Shown here piece by piece: positions 1 to 8,342 of a stretch of DNA of 43,158 nucleotides (within the stretch, counting starts at the first letter, position 1; every line of letters starts with the position of its first letter). The DNA lies in NCBI GenBank assembly GCA_036310185.1, contig JAXJSH010000130.1, positions 1 through 43,158 of the forward strand, given 5' to 3'. Position numbers and translations under genes: made by a program. Source of the stretch: JALENY01 sp036310185. Lineage in GTDB: Bacteria; Bacillota; Clostridia; Lachnospirales; Lachnospiraceae. The notes beneath the pieces were generated by a model, which was not told the origin of the DNA, searched no databases, and saw only the letters and a program-made list of their open reading frames with translations.

Positions 1-362
1 CTTCCAAGATACTGTCCCATCTGTGCCAGCCCGTCCCGGTCTTTTTGCTTTAACGCACTCTTTTTCAGGCACTGTTCCGTCTCATCCGCCCAGATCCTGG
101 CCATGGTTTTTCCCCCTCGCCAGCGCATCTCTCCACAGATATTTTTCAGCATTCTGGAAAAGGGATCACGCACCTGCCCGGATATCCGTTCCAGCGATTC
201 CGGCAGGGATATCTGTCCAAAACAGATGTCGTTTGATATAGCCAGAAACATCTTCTGAATTTCCCTTAGTGCATCCATTCTTTCCTGAAGCTGCTGCCCT
301 TTCAGAAAACCAAATATGCTGCTTGATCCCAATACAAATATGGCACCTATGACACGAATCAT
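1..362 (-). CDS. spoIIIAB: Stage III sporulation protein AB (partial, N-terminal part)
   Basis: This is the N-terminal 120 or so codons of SpoIIIAB; the gene runs off the left edge. SpoIIIAB belongs to the SpoIIIA-SpoIIQ channel complex joining mother cell and forespore. Reading the minus strand from 362 gives MIRVIGAIFVLGSSSIFGF, an N-terminal hydrophobic anchor, then an amphipathic region with the family-like stretch ISLPESLERISG and a following DPFSRML. The ATG lies 7 bases after the spoIIIAA stop, as expected in the spoIIIA operon, with a weak purine-rich site (GGATAGAGAAG) before it. The C-terminal half cannot be judged. Identification rests on operon position plus the pattern of the visible part. 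Confidence 0.85.
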   Translation of the reverse strand, partial: MIRVIGAIFVLGSSSIFGFLKGQQLQERMDALREIQKMFLAISNDICFGQISLPESLERISGQVRDPFSRMLKNICGEMRWRGGKTMARIWADETEQCLKKSALKQKDRDGLAQMGQYLG

Positions 363-369
363 ATCTTCT

Positions 370-1326
370 CTATCCTGCCGAATTTTCCATGATGCAGGTT
401 CCCCTTCCATCAAAAACGGCTTTTACCTTTCCGATATGTTCCCGATTGTGAAGCACGATATAGCGCTCAAACACATGCTCCTGAATCAGCTTCTGAAACA
501 GGGGTTTTTTCTGAATATCTTCAATCGATGTTCCGTGAACGGTGGCCAGCAGCTTGCATCCGCAGTGAATTACGGATTCAATGGCATGTATATCACTATA
601 ACTGCCCAGCTCATCCACCGCTATCACACCGGGTGCCATGGAACGGATCAGCATCATCATTCCTTCTGCTTTCGGGCAGCAATCCAGCAGATCGGTCCGC
701 ATACCAAGGTCATTCTGCGGAACGCCCATATAGCAGCCGCCTATTTCGGACCGCTCATCCACCACGCCCACCGTATATCCCCTGCGGCCTTCTGTCCCAT
801 CGGAGAGCTGCCGCACCAGATCCCGCAAAATCGTGGTCTTTCCACATCGGGGTGCCGATATGATCAGCGTATGACAGACTCCCTCTTTTCCAAATAAAAA
901 AGGGAGCACTTCCGTAGCACACCCTTTTATCTGATGGGAAACGCGAACATTCAGGCAGGAAATGTATTTCATGCCCCGGATTCGTTCCCCATCTGCCAGT
1001 ATTTTTCCCGCTACGCCCACACGGTGTCCGCCCTGAACGGTAATGAACCCCTGTTTCAGCTCTTCTTCATACGCGTAAATCGAATAATTGGCAATATATT
1101 CTAATGATTCTTTCAGATCCTGTTGACTGACCACAATGGCCTTTGAGACTTCCTCGGTCCGGCTGCCCGTTCTATCCAGAAATAATTCCTGCCCTTCATA
1201 TATCAAAATCAGCGGCTGATCCACCCTCAGACGGATTTCCTGCAGTTTTTCAAAATCCAGACAGCTGCGTTCCAGCACATTCCGGATCCTTCCGGCAAAA
1301 AGTCTCTGTATTTCATCTCTTCTCAT
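370..1326 (-). CDS. spoIIIAA: Stage III sporulation protein AA (SpoIIIA complex ATPase)
   Basis: SpoIIIAA is the secretion-type ATPase of the mother-cell/forespore channel, acting in the mother cell. The 318-residue product has a P-loop in IISAPRCGKTTILRDLVRQL, a Walker B-like IAVDELGS, and RSMAPGVI, AIES and CGCKLLATVHG stretches typical of PilT/SpoIIIAA ATPases. The frame is open further upstream, to 1509, but that part overlaps the phosphopantetheinyl transferase gene. I chose ATG 1326 because AGGTGAGGAC directly precedes it and MRRDEIQRLFAGRIRNVLE matches the usual family start and length. It is the first gene of the operon, and a sigma-E-like promoter lies just upstream (1345-1374). spoIIIAB follows after 7 bases. 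Confidence 0.95.
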   Translation of the reverse strand: MRRDEIQRLFAGRIRNVLERSCLDFEKLQEIRLRVDQPLILIYEGQELFLDRTGSRTEEVSKAIVVSQQDLKESLEYIANYSIYAYEEELKQGFITVQGGHRVGVAGKILADGERIRGMKYISCLNVRVSHQIKGCATEVLPFLFGKEGVCHTLIISAPRCGKTTILRDLVRQLSDGTEGRRGYTVGVVDERSEIGGCYMGVPQNDLGMRTDLLDCCPKAEGMMMLIRSMAPGVIAVDELGSYSDIHAIESVIHCGCKLLATVHGTSIEDIQKKPLFQKLIQEHVFERYIVLHNREHIGKVKAVFDGRGTCIMENSAG

Positions 1327-1344
1327 GTCCTCACCTCTTACACT

Positions 1345-1374
1345 ATTTATATGAGGACAATCTGTTTTTATGAC
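1345..1374 (-). promoter_or_regulatory. Sigma-E-type promoter of the spoIIIA operon
   Basis: On the minus strand GTCATAAA (1367-1374) is followed after 13 bases by CATATAAAT (1345-1353). The known sigma-E consensus is roughly GTCATATT, 13-14 bases, CATACAAT. The -35 element overlaps the stop codon of the upstream phosphopantetheinyl transferase gene. Expression of spoIIIA in the mother cell under sigma-E is established in Bacillus subtilis; its use here is inferred. Confidence 0.65.
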
Positions 1375-1925
1375 ACTTCTTTGATATGTATCTCCAAGGG
1401 TTTTCCGGCCCACAAAGCGCACATGTAATCCCTGTGCAGATGAATAAACTGATGCCAGCCTTCCGTCTTCAGATCCCGCAGATCTTTTGTAAGTCCCTCG
1501 CCGGTCCATTTAAGATAGCTTTCTCTTAAAACCCACTGACGGAAAAAATCTTCCTGCATGGTCTCTGATTTCAGAAATCTGCGGTATTCCTCATCCGGGA
1601 AAATCTTCTTTCCAACCTTCGCCACATCCACAATTCTTTTCTGCTGAATATCAATACCTACCGGCACACCGGAAATGGCACACAAAACAAAACGGCCCGA
1701 ATGACTGATGTTGTAATGAATCTTGGGATGGTTGACCAGATAAGGCTTTCCATGAGGCCCTTTGGAACGTTCCTCTTTTGAAAGCGCAATACCATACAGC
1801 TCGTCCAGACCGCGTGCCAGCAGATTTTCTGCCAGTTCACTGGCATCGGCACTGCTGTAGCTTAAGCGGTCGGAAATTCTGGTATAGTACACATATACGG
1901 AATTTTTCGATTTATCTGTATGCAT
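1368..1925 (-). CDS. 4'-phosphopantetheinyl transferase, Sfp/AcpT type
   Basis: The enzyme moves the phosphopantetheine arm of CoA to a serine of a carrier protein. The 185-residue protein has GPHGKPYL (residues 56-63), YNISHSG (71-77), the metal site VGIDIQ (89-94) and QWVLRESYLKW (130-140). Asp92 and Glu135 match the Sfp metal ligands, but the usual Glu of GIDIE is Gln94. It is shorter than Sfp (about 220 residues) but keeps all core motifs. The start lies 2 bases after the gltX stop, with GGGGTAAG as ribosome site inside the gltX end, so the two genes are probably coupled. The ACP gene two positions upstream is the likely substrate. I see no polyketide or peptide synthetase in the window. 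Confidence 0.88.
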   Translation of the reverse strand: MHTDKSKNSVYVYYTRISDRLSYSSADASELAENLLARGLDELYGIALSKEERSKGPHGKPYLVNHPKIHYNISHSGRFVLCAISGVPVGIDIQQKRIVDVAKVGKKIFPDEEYRRFLKSETMQEDFFRQWVLRESYLKWTGEGLTKDLRDLKTEGWHQFIHLHRDYMCALWAGKPLEIHIKEVS

Positions 1926-1927
1926 AC

Positions 1928-3376
1928 TTACCCCAGCTTTTCAATGGCAGCACGGATACGAAGCAGCGATTCTTCTTTTCCGATGATTTCCATAATCTCG
2001 GTAGCCCCTGCCGGAGTCATCTGTTTTCCGGACAATGCAGTACGAATGGGCCACATAACATAGCCGTTTTTATAGCCTTTTTCTTTTACAAAATCGCTCA
2101 GTCTTGCGTAGAGCGCATCATTTGAGTAATCTTCCTGCTCTTCCAGAATCGGAAGTACTTCTTTGAGTACAACAAGAGAAGTTTCTTCGTTTGTCTTCAT
2201 TTTCTTGTGTGTGTACATGGCATTGTCATATTCCGGCACCGCCTCAAAGAAATCGACCAGTTCCGGGATATCCGGGAAGATCTCGATACGTGTCTGAACC
2301 AGCTGTGCAATGTGGCGCAGATCCATATCTTTTGTGATCACCTGTTTGATGTACGGAAGAGCCATCTCATAGAATTTCTCAAAATCCAGTTTTTTCATGT
2401 ACTCCCCGTTCATCCATTTCAGCTTGCCCATGTCAAATACGGCCGGTGATTTGCTGATATGACGGTAATCGAATGCCTGTACCAGTTCTTCCAGTGTGTA
2501 GATTTCCCGGTTTTCCTGCGGACTCCAGCCAAGCAGTGCCACATAGTTTACAACGGCCTCTTTTAAAAAGCCCTGTTCGATCAGGTCTTCGAAAGAAGAA
2601 TGTCCACATCTTTTGGAAAGTTTTTTATGATTTTCGTCGGTGATCAGCGGACAATGCACATATACCGGCACTTCCCATCCGAATGCTTCATAGATGCGAT
2701 TGTATTTCGGTGCGGATGACAGATATTCGTTTCCTCTTACCACATGTGTGATTCCCATTAAATGATCATCCACTACATTTGCAAAATTGTAGGTCGGATA
2801 TCCGTCAGACTTGATCAGGATCAGATCATCCAGCTCGTTATTCGGAACGGTGATGTCACCGTAAATCTCATCATGGAATGTGGTCTCGCCCTCTGTCGGC
2901 ATATTAAAGCGGATGACATACGGTTTTCCTGCATCCAGATTGGCCTGAATCTCTTCTTTTGACAGATGCAGACAGTGTTTGTCATAAACAACAAATTCTT
3001 TGTCGCTGCCTTCCTGTTTTAAGGACTCCAGACGCTCTTTGTCACAGAAGCAGTAATATGCGTCACCCTGTTCAATCAGTTTTTCCGCATACTTCAGATA
3101 AATGCCTTCTGCATTACGCTCACTCTGAACATACGGGCCTACACCGCCGTCTTTGTCCGGACCTTCATCATGTTTCAGACCGGTCTGCTCCAGAGTACGA
3201 TAAATAATATCAAGTGCGCCTTCCATAAAGCGCTCCTGATCGGTATCCTCAATACGAAGCATAAAACTTCCGTCTTCATGTTTTGCAATCAAATAGGCAT
3301 ACAGAGCCGTACGAAGATTACCCACGTGCATTCTTCCGGTCGGGCTCGGAGCGAATCTTGTTTTTACTTTACTCAT
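1928..3376 (-). CDS. gltX: Glutamyl-tRNA synthetase
   Basis: GltX charges tRNA-Glu (and in many bacteria tRNA-Gln) with glutamate in the cytoplasm. The 482-residue class I synthetase has the HIGH-type motif in FAPSPTGRMHVGNLRTALY near the N-terminus, RIEDTDQER, PTYNFANVVDDHLMGITHV, and the KMSKS-type motif KKLSKRCG in the middle. The length is normal for bacterial GluRS. AGGAGACG precedes the ATG. It lies between acpP (61-base gap) and the phosphopantetheinyl transferase (2-base gap), probably in one transcript. A tRNA-Glu gene is in the same window at 42622-42693. Confidence 0.96.
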   Translation of the reverse strand: MSKVKTRFAPSPTGRMHVGNLRTALYAYLIAKHEDGSFMLRIEDTDQERFMEGALDIIYRTLEQTGLKHDEGPDKDGGVGPYVQSERNAEGIYLKYAEKLIEQGDAYYCFCDKERLESLKQEGSDKEFVVYDKHCLHLSKEEIQANLDAGKPYVIRFNMPTEGETTFHDEIYGDITVPNNELDDLILIKSDGYPTYNFANVVDDHLMGITHVVRGNEYLSSAPKYNRIYEAFGWEVPVYVHCPLITDENHKKLSKRCGHSSFEDLIEQGFLKEAVVNYVALLGWSPQENREIYTLEELVQAFDYRHISKSPAVFDMGKLKWMNGEYMKKLDFEKFYEMALPYIKQVITKDMDLRHIAQLVQTRIEIFPDIPELVDFFEAVPEYDNAMYTHKKMKTNEETSLVVLKEVLPILEEQEDYSNDALYARLSDFVKEKGYKNGYVMWPIRTALSGKQMTPAGATEIMEIIGKEESLLRIRAAIEKLG

Positions 3377-3437
3377 TTTTTCGTCTCCTCATCTATATTT
3401 TTCAATACTTTAAATTTTGCAAAGGAAAAGGTGTGGT

Positions 3438-3671
3438 TTAGTCCTCCACACCCTGCTCCTTCAAATAATCGATTACGCCGCCAACGGTTGTCAGATTTTC
3501 CAGCTCCTCTGTCGGAATCTCCACATCGTACTCTTCCTCAAGCGCCATTACCAGTTCGAACAAATCCAGAGAATCGGCTCCAAGGTCCTCTTTCAGATCT
3601 GTTTCTGCGGTAATCTCGCTTGCGTCACAGTTCAGCTGTTCTGCTATCATTTCTCTCATTTTTTCTAACAT
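3438..3671 (-). CDS. acpP: Acyl carrier protein
   Basis: The 77-residue acidic carrier protein presents the growing acyl chain during fatty acid synthesis. The phosphopantetheine attachment site is GADSLDLFELVMALE, with Ser34 as modified residue. Helical, acidic composition and length are typical of AcpP. AAAGGAGATTAGTACC before the ATG is a good ribosome site. It stands apart from any fab gene in this window and is instead followed by gltX and a phosphopantetheinyl transferase, so it may be the main AcpP or a dedicated second ACP; the sequence alone does not decide. Confidence 0.95.
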   Translation of the reverse strand: MLEKMREMIAEQLNCDASEITAETDLKEDLGADSLDLFELVMALEEEYDVEIPTEELENLTTVGGVIDYLKEQGVED

Positions 3672-3758
3672 GGTACTAATCTCCTTTTATATATTCATTT
3701 TTAATATCATATTTAGGTACTCAAAGTATATGCATTTCTGAACGAAATGTCAATATTT

Positions 3759-4946
3759 TTACACAACCTCGCCCCAGAGATCTCTTTCTTCTTTCTGAAA
3801 TTTGATCTTTCTGGACACACTCAGGGCCAGGGCCATCTCCATCATCAGGAAAAATACGGACGTACCTCCGTAACTGATGAAGGGCAATGTGATACCTGTG
3901 GTCGGAACCAGATTGATGACAACACAGATATTCAGAATGACCTGAAGGGATATGTGCGCCATGATCCCCACTACCATCAGCGAACCGAACAGATCCGGTG
4001 CATTCTGGGCGATAAAAAACAGACGGTAGATCAGATATCCGAACAAAAGCAGTACGATCGCGCCTCCGAAAATCCCAAGTTCCTCACAGACAATGGAAAA
4101 AATCATATCATTCTGAGCTTCCGGAACGGAACCAAGCTTCTGCGTGCTGTTTCCAAGACCCTTTCCAAAAAAGCCGCCGGAACCCAGTGCATACAGCGCC
4201 TGAAGAATCTGGTAACCGCCCTCCTCCGAGTATTTCTCCGGATCGAGCCACACCAGAACACGGCGCAGACGGAAACTGTCACTGCTCTCCATAGTCTGGC
4301 TCAGAATAAAAATCGCAGCTCCCACCACAACAACAGCAGCTACCATAATCAAAACAAAAGGCGCCGTTCTGGGATGGGCTATGAATACGATTACGCATGC
4401 GATTCCCACAATAATAATAGCCGTACTTAAGTTTTCCGTAAATTTGTATGCGCCAAAACCAAGAACCAGTCCCAGTGCCAGCGGAAATATACAGGCCTTT
4501 AACCCCTGAAACCGTCTGCCCATTCTCACAATCACAATCGGCACAAACACAATAACTGCAATTTTTGCAACCTCGGAAGGCTGGAACTGAATGCCCAGAT
4601 TCAGCCATCTTCTTGCTCCATTTACTTCAACACCGAGCGGAGTCTGCACCAGTGCCATCAATATGAAAGCCGCAAGAAATATAACGCCTCCCAGCGGAGA
4701 CAGGACATGATAGTCCACAAATGAAACAAGGATGGCCAGCAAAATGCAGGCCAGACTGATCAATGCCTGTTTTTTGAAATAATACATATCATTGCCAAAT
4801 TTTAATTCTGCCATATAGGCACTGGTGCTGTACAGCATGACCAGGCCAAAGCAGGTAAGCAGAATCACCGCGGCCAGCAGATTATAATCGTAATAATCAC
4901 TTTTGTTTCTGACCCGGGATACCGCATCTCTTACATTACTACTCAT
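3759..4946 (-). CDS. FtsW/RodA/SpoVE family peptidoglycan glycosyltransferase
   Basis: SEDS proteins polymerise lipid II into glycan strands at the division septum, side wall or spore cortex. The 395-residue protein has about ten hydrophobic segments, with family blocks NGARRWLNLG, FQPSEVAKIA, FTENLSTAIII, GGFFGKGLGNSTQKLG, VPEAQNDMIFSIVCEELG, and the C-terminal block LVPTTGITLPFISYGGTS. The Asp in QNDMIF corresponds to a region needed for SEDS catalysis. Whether it serves division (FtsW) or sporulation (SpoVE) cannot be told, since no mur or pbp gene adjoins it. It has its own promoter at 4993-5020 and GTGAGG before the ATG. Confidence 0.93.
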   Translation of the reverse strand: MSSNVRDAVSRVRNKSDYYDYNLLAAVILLTCFGLVMLYSTSAYMAELKFGNDMYYFKKQALISLACILLAILVSFVDYHVLSPLGGVIFLAAFILMALVQTPLGVEVNGARRWLNLGIQFQPSEVAKIAVIVFVPIVIVRMGRRFQGLKACIFPLALGLVLGFGAYKFTENLSTAIIIVGIACVIVFIAHPRTAPFVLIMVAAVVVVGAAIFILSQTMESSDSFRLRRVLVWLDPEKYSEEGGYQILQALYALGSGGFFGKGLGNSTQKLGSVPEAQNDMIFSIVCEELGIFGGAIVLLLFGYLIYRLFFIAQNAPDLFGSLMVVGIMAHISLQVILNICVVINLVPTTGITLPFISYGGTSVFFLMMEMALALSVSRKIKFQKEERDLWGEVV

Positions 4947-4992
4947 TCATATGCCTCACTTTATTACTTGAAAACAACGTAAAACTATGTTA

Positions 4993-5020
4993 AGTATATC
5001 ATTTTTTACGCTATAGTCAA
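4993..5020 (-). promoter_or_regulatory. Sigma-A-like promoter for the SEDS gene
   Basis: On the minus strand TTGACT (5015-5020), 16 bases and TATACT (4993-4998) lie in the gap between the sulP stop and the SEDS gene start, about 47 bases before that ATG. Confidence 0.7.
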
Positions 5021-5031
5021 ATAAAAAATGG

Positions 5032-6675
5032 TTATTGAGCCAGTCTGGTCGCCAGCTCAAGGGCGTCTTCCAGACTTGCGCAGAAATGATCTTTCCCTAT
5101 TTTCTCCACAAATCCCGCTTTTTCCATGGAACGCATAGGCTGTTCGTTCACATGGGCAAACACGATGGAAATATTGTTTTTTGCACATCTTGCCTGCAGC
5201 CCTTCCAGCGCATTCATGGCTGTGGCATCAATGGCCGGCACACCGCTCATACGGAGTACAAGGCATTTTGTGTAACTTTTTGTAGTAATATCTGCAATTC
5301 TTCCAGCTACGCCAAAGAACATTGGCCCGTTGATCTCATACACACGCACACCATTCGGAAGCGCACGCAGATTTTCAATATCTTCGTCGCTGGCCTGCTC
5401 GCGGTATGTCCAGCCGCGCACATTGGTTTCTTCGCTCATACGCTTCATGAAAAGCAGACATGCAAGCACCATACCAACTTCGATTGCCACCACCAGGTCA
5501 AATACAACCGTAAGAACGAAAGTCAGCACAAGCACAAGAATATCGCTCTTCGGTGCTGTTTTTACAAGACCAACAAACGGTCTCCACTGACACATATTAT
5601 AGGCAACCGTAAACAGAATCGCCGCAATGGTCGGCATCGGGATCAATGCCGCATAGGGCATGAGAATAACCAGGATCAGAAGAAGTACCAGAGAATGTAC
5701 CATACCGGAAACCGGGCTTTTTCCGCCGTTTTTAATGTTGGCTGCCGTACGTGCAATGGCACCTGTTGCCGGAATACCGCCAAACAGCGCAGAACCCATG
5801 TTGCCGACACCCTGGGCTACCAGTTCCATGTTGGAACGATGTTTTGTGTTGGTCATTCCATCTGCGACCACACAGGATAAAAGTGATTCAATACCGGCCA
5901 GAACCGCAATGACAACGGCATCCGGAAGCACTGTTTTTGCCATTTCCAGACTGAATGCCGGCATGCGGAATGTGGGCAGTTTGCTGCTTACTTCATACAG
6001 ATCTCCGATGGTATTTACCGGAAGTTTTAACAGTTTTACCATTGCAATACCGGCCAGAACCGCAATCAGAGAACCCGGGATTTTTTTGCTGATCTTCGGC
6101 CATACGATCAAAATTGCGAGACATACCACGCCAACAAGAACTGCATACCAGTTAACTGTGCCGAAGTTGGCAGCTACAGCCTCCACTTTTTCCATGGTCT
6201 CCACCGGTTTTAATCCCTCCGGATAGGTAAGACCAAAGAAATCTTTTAACTGACCGATCAAAATGGTCACTGCGATACCGGCAGTGAATCCGGTCGTAAT
6301 CGTATACGGAATAAATTTGATCAGATTTCCAAAACGGAAAATACCCATGATGATCAAAATTATGCCCGCCATTACAGTTGCAAGTGCCAGACCTTCCATT
6401 CCGTTTTCTGCCACAATTCCTGCAACGATCGTCGCAAATGCAGCGGTCGGTCCTGCGATCTGTACGGTACTGCCGCCCAGAAATGAGATCAGAAAGCCCG
6501 CAATAATGGCCGTATAAAGACCCTCTTCCGGACCGACACCGGATGCCAGTGCCAGTGCAATGGACAGCGGCAGTGCAATGATCGCCACAATAATGCCGGC
6601 AACCACATCCTTTACAAACTGCTCTTTGTTATACTTTTTCAGACACGTAAAGAGCATTGGTTTGAATTCGTTCAT
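5032..6675 (-). CDS. SulP (SLC26) family anion transporter with STAS domain
   Basis: SulP proteins move sulfate, bicarbonate or other anions across the cytoplasmic membrane. The 547-residue protein starts with a cytosolic stretch and the family block VAGIIVAIIALPLSIALALASGV. About 12 hydrophobic segments follow, with GGSTVQIAGPTAAFATI, TGFTAGIAVTILIGQLKDFFG and GGIPATGAIARTAANI. The last 120 residues form a STAS domain (VRVYEINGPMFFGVAG, CLVLRMSGVPAIDATAMNAL). The substrate cannot be read from sequence; no carbonic anhydrase or sulfate gene lies nearby. GATGGGGGAAAC serves as ribosome site, and the gene has its own promoter at 6714-6742. Confidence 0.92.
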   Translation of the reverse strand: MNEFKPMLFTCLKKYNKEQFVKDVVAGIIVAIIALPLSIALALASGVGPEEGLYTAIIAGFLISFLGGSTVQIAGPTAAFATIVAGIVAENGMEGLALATVMAGIILIIMGIFRFGNLIKFIPYTITTGFTAGIAVTILIGQLKDFFGLTYPEGLKPVETMEKVEAVAANFGTVNWYAVLVGVVCLAILIVWPKISKKIPGSLIAVLAGIAMVKLLKLPVNTIGDLYEVSSKLPTFRMPAFSLEMAKTVLPDAVVIAVLAGIESLLSCVVADGMTNTKHRSNMELVAQGVGNMGSALFGGIPATGAIARTAANIKNGGKSPVSGMVHSLVLLLILVILMPYAALIPMPTIAAILFTVAYNMCQWRPFVGLVKTAPKSDILVLVLTFVLTVVFDLVVAIEVGMVLACLLFMKRMSEETNVRGWTYREQASDEDIENLRALPNGVRVYEINGPMFFGVAGRIADITTKSYTKCLVLRMSGVPAIDATAMNALEGLQARCAKNNISIVFAHVNEQPMRSMEKAGFVEKIGKDHFCASLEDALELATRLAQ

Positions 6676-6713
6676 TTTTAAGTTTCCCCCATCATATGTA
6701 ATTTTTCGCGCTT

Positions 6714-6742
6714 ATTGTAGCACAAGATTTTTTTCGTGACAA
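6714..6742 (-). promoter_or_regulatory. Sigma-A-like promoter for the SulP transporter
   Basis: On the minus strand TTGTCA (6737-6742), 17 bases and TACAAT (6714-6719) lie 38 bases before the sulP start codon. The placement is good, with one mismatch in each hexamer. Confidence 0.72.
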
Positions 6743-6802
6743 TTCCTGTTTCGGATTCTGTACAAAAAATCTCTTTCTTATCTGACCGGATACAAATCCA
6801 GC

Positions 6803-6848
6803 AAAAATTTCCCGAAGGACATCTCTCTTGAGAAATCCTTCGGGAAAT
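6803..6848 (-). terminator. Rho-independent terminator of the cotJ-sodC operon
   Basis: Perfect 13-base arms ATTTCCCGAAGGA (6807-6819) and TCCTTCGGGAAAT (6836-6848) with a 16-base loop. On the minus strand the stem runs into a T run (6803-6810), about 60 bases past the sodC stop. Confidence 0.8.
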
Positions 6849-6911
6849 CATTTTGTTATGTCTCATTTTTCAAACCTGCAAAAAGTTTCCTTTTAAGCAG
6901 ACATTCTGCAT

Positions 6912-7403
6912 TTATTCTGCCACGATCACACCACAGGCGATCTTCATTCCGGAATCTCCGGATGGCTGCGTGCGGAAATCATCCGGCATAGCATGAATCA
7001 CCACACAGCGGCCCTCCACTTCTTCCGGCACGAACCGGTTTGTGTAAAACATGGTCAGCGCATAGCCGTCATTTTCAAACAGGGGCGGAAAATCTCCTGC
7101 ATGCTGCGGGTGTTCGCAGCCACCCGGATTATAATGGCTTCCGGTATCTGCAAAAGGATCGGTTGCATTTCCCGTACAGGATGCGCCCTCATGAATATGA
7201 AAACCAAACACTTTTTCCTGACAGGCCTTTCCGGTGGACGGAAGTCCCCACACCTCCGCGATCACAAAAGCGCCGTCCCAGAAAGGATAAAACCACACAT
7301 TGCCTTCCAGATCCGGGTATTCCTGACTTCCGCGTACTTCTGCCCGACAGGCCGGCTTCATCTGCATCATGTTCTGAAGGGTCTCAAATAATTCTTTCCG
7401 CAT
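6912..7403 (-). CDS. sodC: Cu/Zn superoxide dismutase family protein in the coat operon
   Basis: Cu/Zn SODs convert superoxide to hydrogen peroxide and oxygen. The 163-residue protein keeps the metal ligands: FGFHIHEG (His69, His71), GSHYNPGGCEHPQHAGD (His90, His98, His101, Asp104) and VVIHAMPDD (His137). Cys76 and Cys157 can form the conserved disulfide. The electrostatic-guidance Arg of GSRLACG is Lys154 (SGMKIACG), and the zinc loop is short. There is no signal peptide, so it would be made in the mother-cell cytosol. The gene begins 6 bases after cotJC and ends the operon; the context suggests a spore-coat role, with peroxide passing to the CotJC catalase. Confidence 0.88.
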   Translation of the reverse strand: MRKELFETLQNMMQMKPACRAEVRGSQEYPDLEGNVWFYPFWDGAFVIAEVWGLPSTGKACQEKVFGFHIHEGASCTGNATDPFADTGSHYNPGGCEHPQHAGDFPPLFENDGYALTMFYTNRFVPEEVEGRCVVIHAMPDDFRTQPSGDSGMKIACGVIVAE

Positions 7404-7409
7404 ACACGC

Positions 7410-8051
7410 CTACTTTCCGCTTTCACATTCTTTTTCACAGGAACAGAATGCGGGCATATCAAAACTTGGGTTAAAGGCATAGAAGTTTCTGCTGTCCAGA
7501 TCTTCCTGAACGGTGCGCAGTGCTTCACCGAAACGCTGGAAATGAACCACTTCGCGGGCACGCAGGAAACGGATGGGATCGGCCACTTCCGGGATATCTT
7601 TTACCACGCGCAGGATATTGTCATAGGTGCTTCTGGCCTTCTGTTCCGCGGCCAGGTCCTCGAACAGATCTGTGATCGGATCCCCTTTAGACTGGAATTC
7701 GCAGGCATTCTGCGGCACACCGCCTGCTGCCTGGGCCCAGACACCGGTCGTGTGATCAATGTAGTAATTGCCAAAGCCGCTCTCTTCGATTTCTTCCATG
7801 GAAAGGTCGGCGGTCAGCTGATGTACGATTGTGGATACCATTTCAAGGTGTGCCAACTCTTCGGTGCCGATATCGGTCAGTACGGCCATCGCTTTCCGGT
7901 TCGGCATCGCAAACCGCTGAGACAGATAGCGCAATGACGCATTGATTTCCCCATCCGGGCCGCCGTACTGACTCATGATGAACTGGGCCAGCTTCGCATT
8001 TGGTGTTGTAATTTTTATCGGATACTGAAGTCTCTTTTCATAATTCCACAT
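7410..8051 (-). CDS. cotJC: Spore coat protein CotJC, manganese catalase family
   Basis: CotJC is a di-manganese catalase-fold protein of the spore coat. In the 213-residue sequence the ligand pattern is visible: Glu35 (PDGEINASLRYL), Glu65 and His68 (GTEELAHLEM), Glu136 (LAAEQKARSTYD), Glu167 and His170 (REVVHFQRFGEAL). The start WNYEKRLQYPIKI is typical of the family. The C-terminus ends in a Cys-rich tail (FCSCEKECESGK) that could form coat disulfides. Only 3 bases separate it from cotJB and 6 from sodC. Confidence 0.95.
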   Translation of the reverse strand: MWNYEKRLQYPIKITTPNAKLAQFIMSQYGGPDGEINASLRYLSQRFAMPNRKAMAVLTDIGTEELAHLEMVSTIVHQLTADLSMEEIEESGFGNYYIDHTTGVWAQAAGGVPQNACEFQSKGDPITDLFEDLAAEQKARSTYDNILRVVKDIPEVADPIRFLRAREVVHFQRFGEALRTVQEDLDSRNFYAFNPSFDMPAFCSCEKECESGK

Positions 8052-8054
8052 ACA

Positions 8055-8342
8055 CTAACACCTGCCTTTCTTTCCCGGGATTTCCCATGGCCATGGCTGT
8101 GTCGCCCAGATCCATGAGTCGCTGCATGATTCTGCCGTGTGATCAATGTTCAGCGGCCCGAAAAATTTTGCATAGGATTCCAGAAGTTCTTTTCGTTCCT
8201 CCACCAGTTTCCGGGTGTCATCCAGCGCTTTCTGATCGCAGGGATGGGTATCCAGATACAGTACCATATCATTGATGGCAAAGCTCACTTCATTGATTCT
8301 GTTAAAAAGCTCTTCCTGACAAGGCTGCGTATTATTTAACAT
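8055..8342 (-). CDS. cotJB: Spore coat protein CotJB
   Basis: CotJB is a small coat component of unknown biochemical role that needs CotJA/CotJC for assembly (known from Bacillus). The 95-residue product contains the family core FNRINEVSFAINDMVLYLDT, HPCDQKALDDTRKLV and the Trp-rich end WIWATQPWPWE. The frame is open further upstream to 8537, but that part lies inside cotJA. I chose ATG 8342 because it overlaps the cotJA stop (8336-8338) in ATGTTAA, a normal coupling arrangement, and the length then fits the family (about 90 residues). Confidence 0.92.
   Translation of the reverse strand: MLNNTQPCQEELFNRINEVSFAINDMVLYLDTHPCDQKALDDTRKLVEERKELLESYAKFFGPLNIDHTAESCSDSWIWATQPWPWEIPGKKGRC

Noticed and set aside
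1327..1509. 61-codon N-terminal extension of SpoIIIAA
   Set aside because: It overlaps the phosphopantetheinyl transferase coding region and the sigma-E-like promoter; ATG 1326 has a ribosome site and the family start.
6678..6866. 62-codon frame between sodC and the SulP gene
   Set aside because: It reads through the terminator hairpin and over the sulP promoter, with no family match.
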